Positions 5,222 through 6,086 of a DNA stretch of 6,086 bases are shown piece after piece (the first letter of the stretch is position 1; each line of letters begins with the position of its first letter). The notes under the pieces were generated by a model that was given only the letters and a program-made list of their open reading frames with translations, had not been told where the DNA came from and did no database searches. The DNA comes from Paracoccaceae bacterium (GTDB lineage Bacteria; Pseudomonadota; Alphaproteobacteria; Rhodobacterales; Rhodobacteraceae), in assembly GCA_002746395.1 (NCBI GenBank), contig NVXA01000001.1:107985-114070 (forward strand). Direction: 5' to 3'. The translations under genes were made by a program, and so were the position numbers.

Positions 5222-6086
5222 AAACCGATTGGTTGCCATATGTCCTCGTCACGATTCTGATTGTCATCTGGGGGTCGGCCTTTGGCCTGACGACGATTGC
5301 GCTTGAAGGGTTTTCGCCCGTGGAAACATCGTTTGGCCGCACCGCTTTGGCGGCTGTGGTTGTGGCGCTGATCGCAATAGTTTCTGGGCAAGGCATCCCC
5401 AATACGCTGTTGGAGTGGCGCTGGTTATCCTTGCTGGGCATCATCGGCCTTGCCGCCCCCATCACGCTGCTGTCGTGGGCGCAATTATCTATCCCCAGCT
5501 CTGTCGCCTCGATCTTCATCTCGTCCGTGCCGCTGTTTATCCTTTTGGCAACCCGTGTGATCCTTCGCGAACCAGTCTCGCGCCGCAAATGGACAGGCTT
5601 CGCCATCGGCTTTACCGGCCTTGTCTGGCTGGCCGGCCCCGCCGCCATCAGCCAAGTCGGGGCGGACGGTCAAGCCATCGCCCAGCTTGCCTGTATATTG
5701 GTGGCTATGGGCTATGCCAGCGGCGGGATAATCATCAAGGTTATGCCCTCCATTCCACCTTTCCGCGCCACAGCAGGCACGATGATTTCCGGCGCGGTAT
5801 TCCTGTTGCCCTTCGGGTATTCGGCCTTTGGAACCGCGTTTAGTGCGCCCATCATCCCCCTGCTGGCCCTGATCGCGCTCGGCGTTTTGCCCAGCGGCAT
5901 TGGCCAGAACATCCGCTATATCGTGGTGAAACGCAAAGGGCCGGTGTTCATGTCTGTGGTTGGATTTTTGCTGCCGGTATGGGCCGGATTCGTCGGATTT
6001 TTCATCCTTGACGAACCGCTTACATGGCACACGGTATCGGCCTATGCGATCATTCTTGGTGGTTTGTTAATCTCGCGCGATCGCGT
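5218..6086 (+). CDS. EamA-family (DMT superfamily) transporter, second of the pair, 3' end cut by window edge
   Basis: The frame starts at the ATG of an ATGA overlap with the preceding stop codon and stays open to the right edge, giving 289 visible residues; the family norm is about 290-310, so only a short tail is missing. No strong Shine-Dalgarno precedes it, so translation is probably coupled to the upstream gene. It is a paralogue of its neighbour and shares the same landmarks: VIWGSAF (16-22), ITLLSWAQL (82-90), EPVSRRKWTGFAIGFTGLVWLAGP (118-141) and the second-repeat block around LLPVWAGFVGFFILDEP (251-267). About ten membrane helices are expected. The two proteins could work as separate carriers or as partners; the sequence does not decide this. 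The substrate is unknown. Confidence 0.92.
   Translation, partial: MKTDWLPYVLVTILIVIWGSAFGLTTIALEGFSPVETSFGRTALAAVVVALIAIVSGQGIPNTLLEWRWLSLLGIIGLAAPITLLSWAQLSIPSSVASIFISSVPLFILLATRVILREPVSRRKWTGFAIGFTGLVWLAGPAAISQVGADGQAIAQLACILVAMGYASGGIIIKVMPSIPPFRATAGTMISGAVFLLPFGYSAFGTAFSAPIIPLLALIALGVLPSGIGQNIRYIVVKRKGPVFMSVVGFLLPVWAGFVGFFILDEPLTWHTVSAYAIILGGLLISRDR

Noticed and set aside
1..6086. CRISPR arrays, insertion sequences, tRNA or rRNA genes
   Set aside because: Nothing of the kind was seen on either strand; apart from the short regulatory regions around 2369-2566 and 2810-2915 the window is filled by the listed genes.

Overview
The window looks like a chromosomal segment of an alphaproteobacterium, most likely from the Rhodobacterales/Roseobacter group. 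The clues are the serC-serA gene order, the long type of SerA and the SerC subtype, a structured leader before serC, a small DUF1127-like gene and a MocR-type regulator. Base composition is moderately GC-rich, with AT-rich regulatory islands. The taxonomic call is inference from gene style, not from a database match.

Left half (1-2809, all on the minus strand): serA runs off the left edge (its start, at 1178, is inside the window). Upstream of it lies serC (2368-1202), 23 bp away and almost certainly in the same operon. Together they encode the first two steps of serine synthesis from 3-phosphoglycerate. The serC 5' leader (about 2369-2463) can fold into two 7-bp hairpins, and the loop of the second is complementary to the serC Shine-Dalgarno region. 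This fits the alphaproteobacterial 'serC' RNA motif. Upstream of that is a terminator-like hairpin, and then a small gene for an 80-residue DUF1127-like protein (2809-2567) with an excellent ribosome binding site.

Centre (2810-2915): a compact AT-rich divergent control region separates the small gene from a plus-strand MocR/GntR-type regulator (2916-4298). It holds a promoter candidate (TTGATA-N17-CATAAA). It also holds two of three copies of GATACAATTT, spaced 42 and 43 bp apart, with the third overlapping the regulator's start codon. A fourth, diverged copy lies inside the coding region. Direct repeats of this kind are the usual operator form for MocR proteins, so autoregulation and control of the divergent small gene are plausible.

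Right half (2916-6086, all plus): the regulator is followed after 11 bp by an EamA/DMT-family transporter (4310-5221). That gene overlaps a second, paralogous EamA/DMT transporter by ATGA (5218 to the right edge). The three genes read as one operon: a regulator and two small-molecule permeases, probably exporters of an amino acid or related metabolite. The most unusual feature is that the regulator's aminotransferase-like domain has arginine (R301) where MocR proteins carry the PLP-binding lysine, and glycine (G273) where a PLP-contacting tyrosine is expected. It may be a MocR protein that senses something without a PLP Schiff base.
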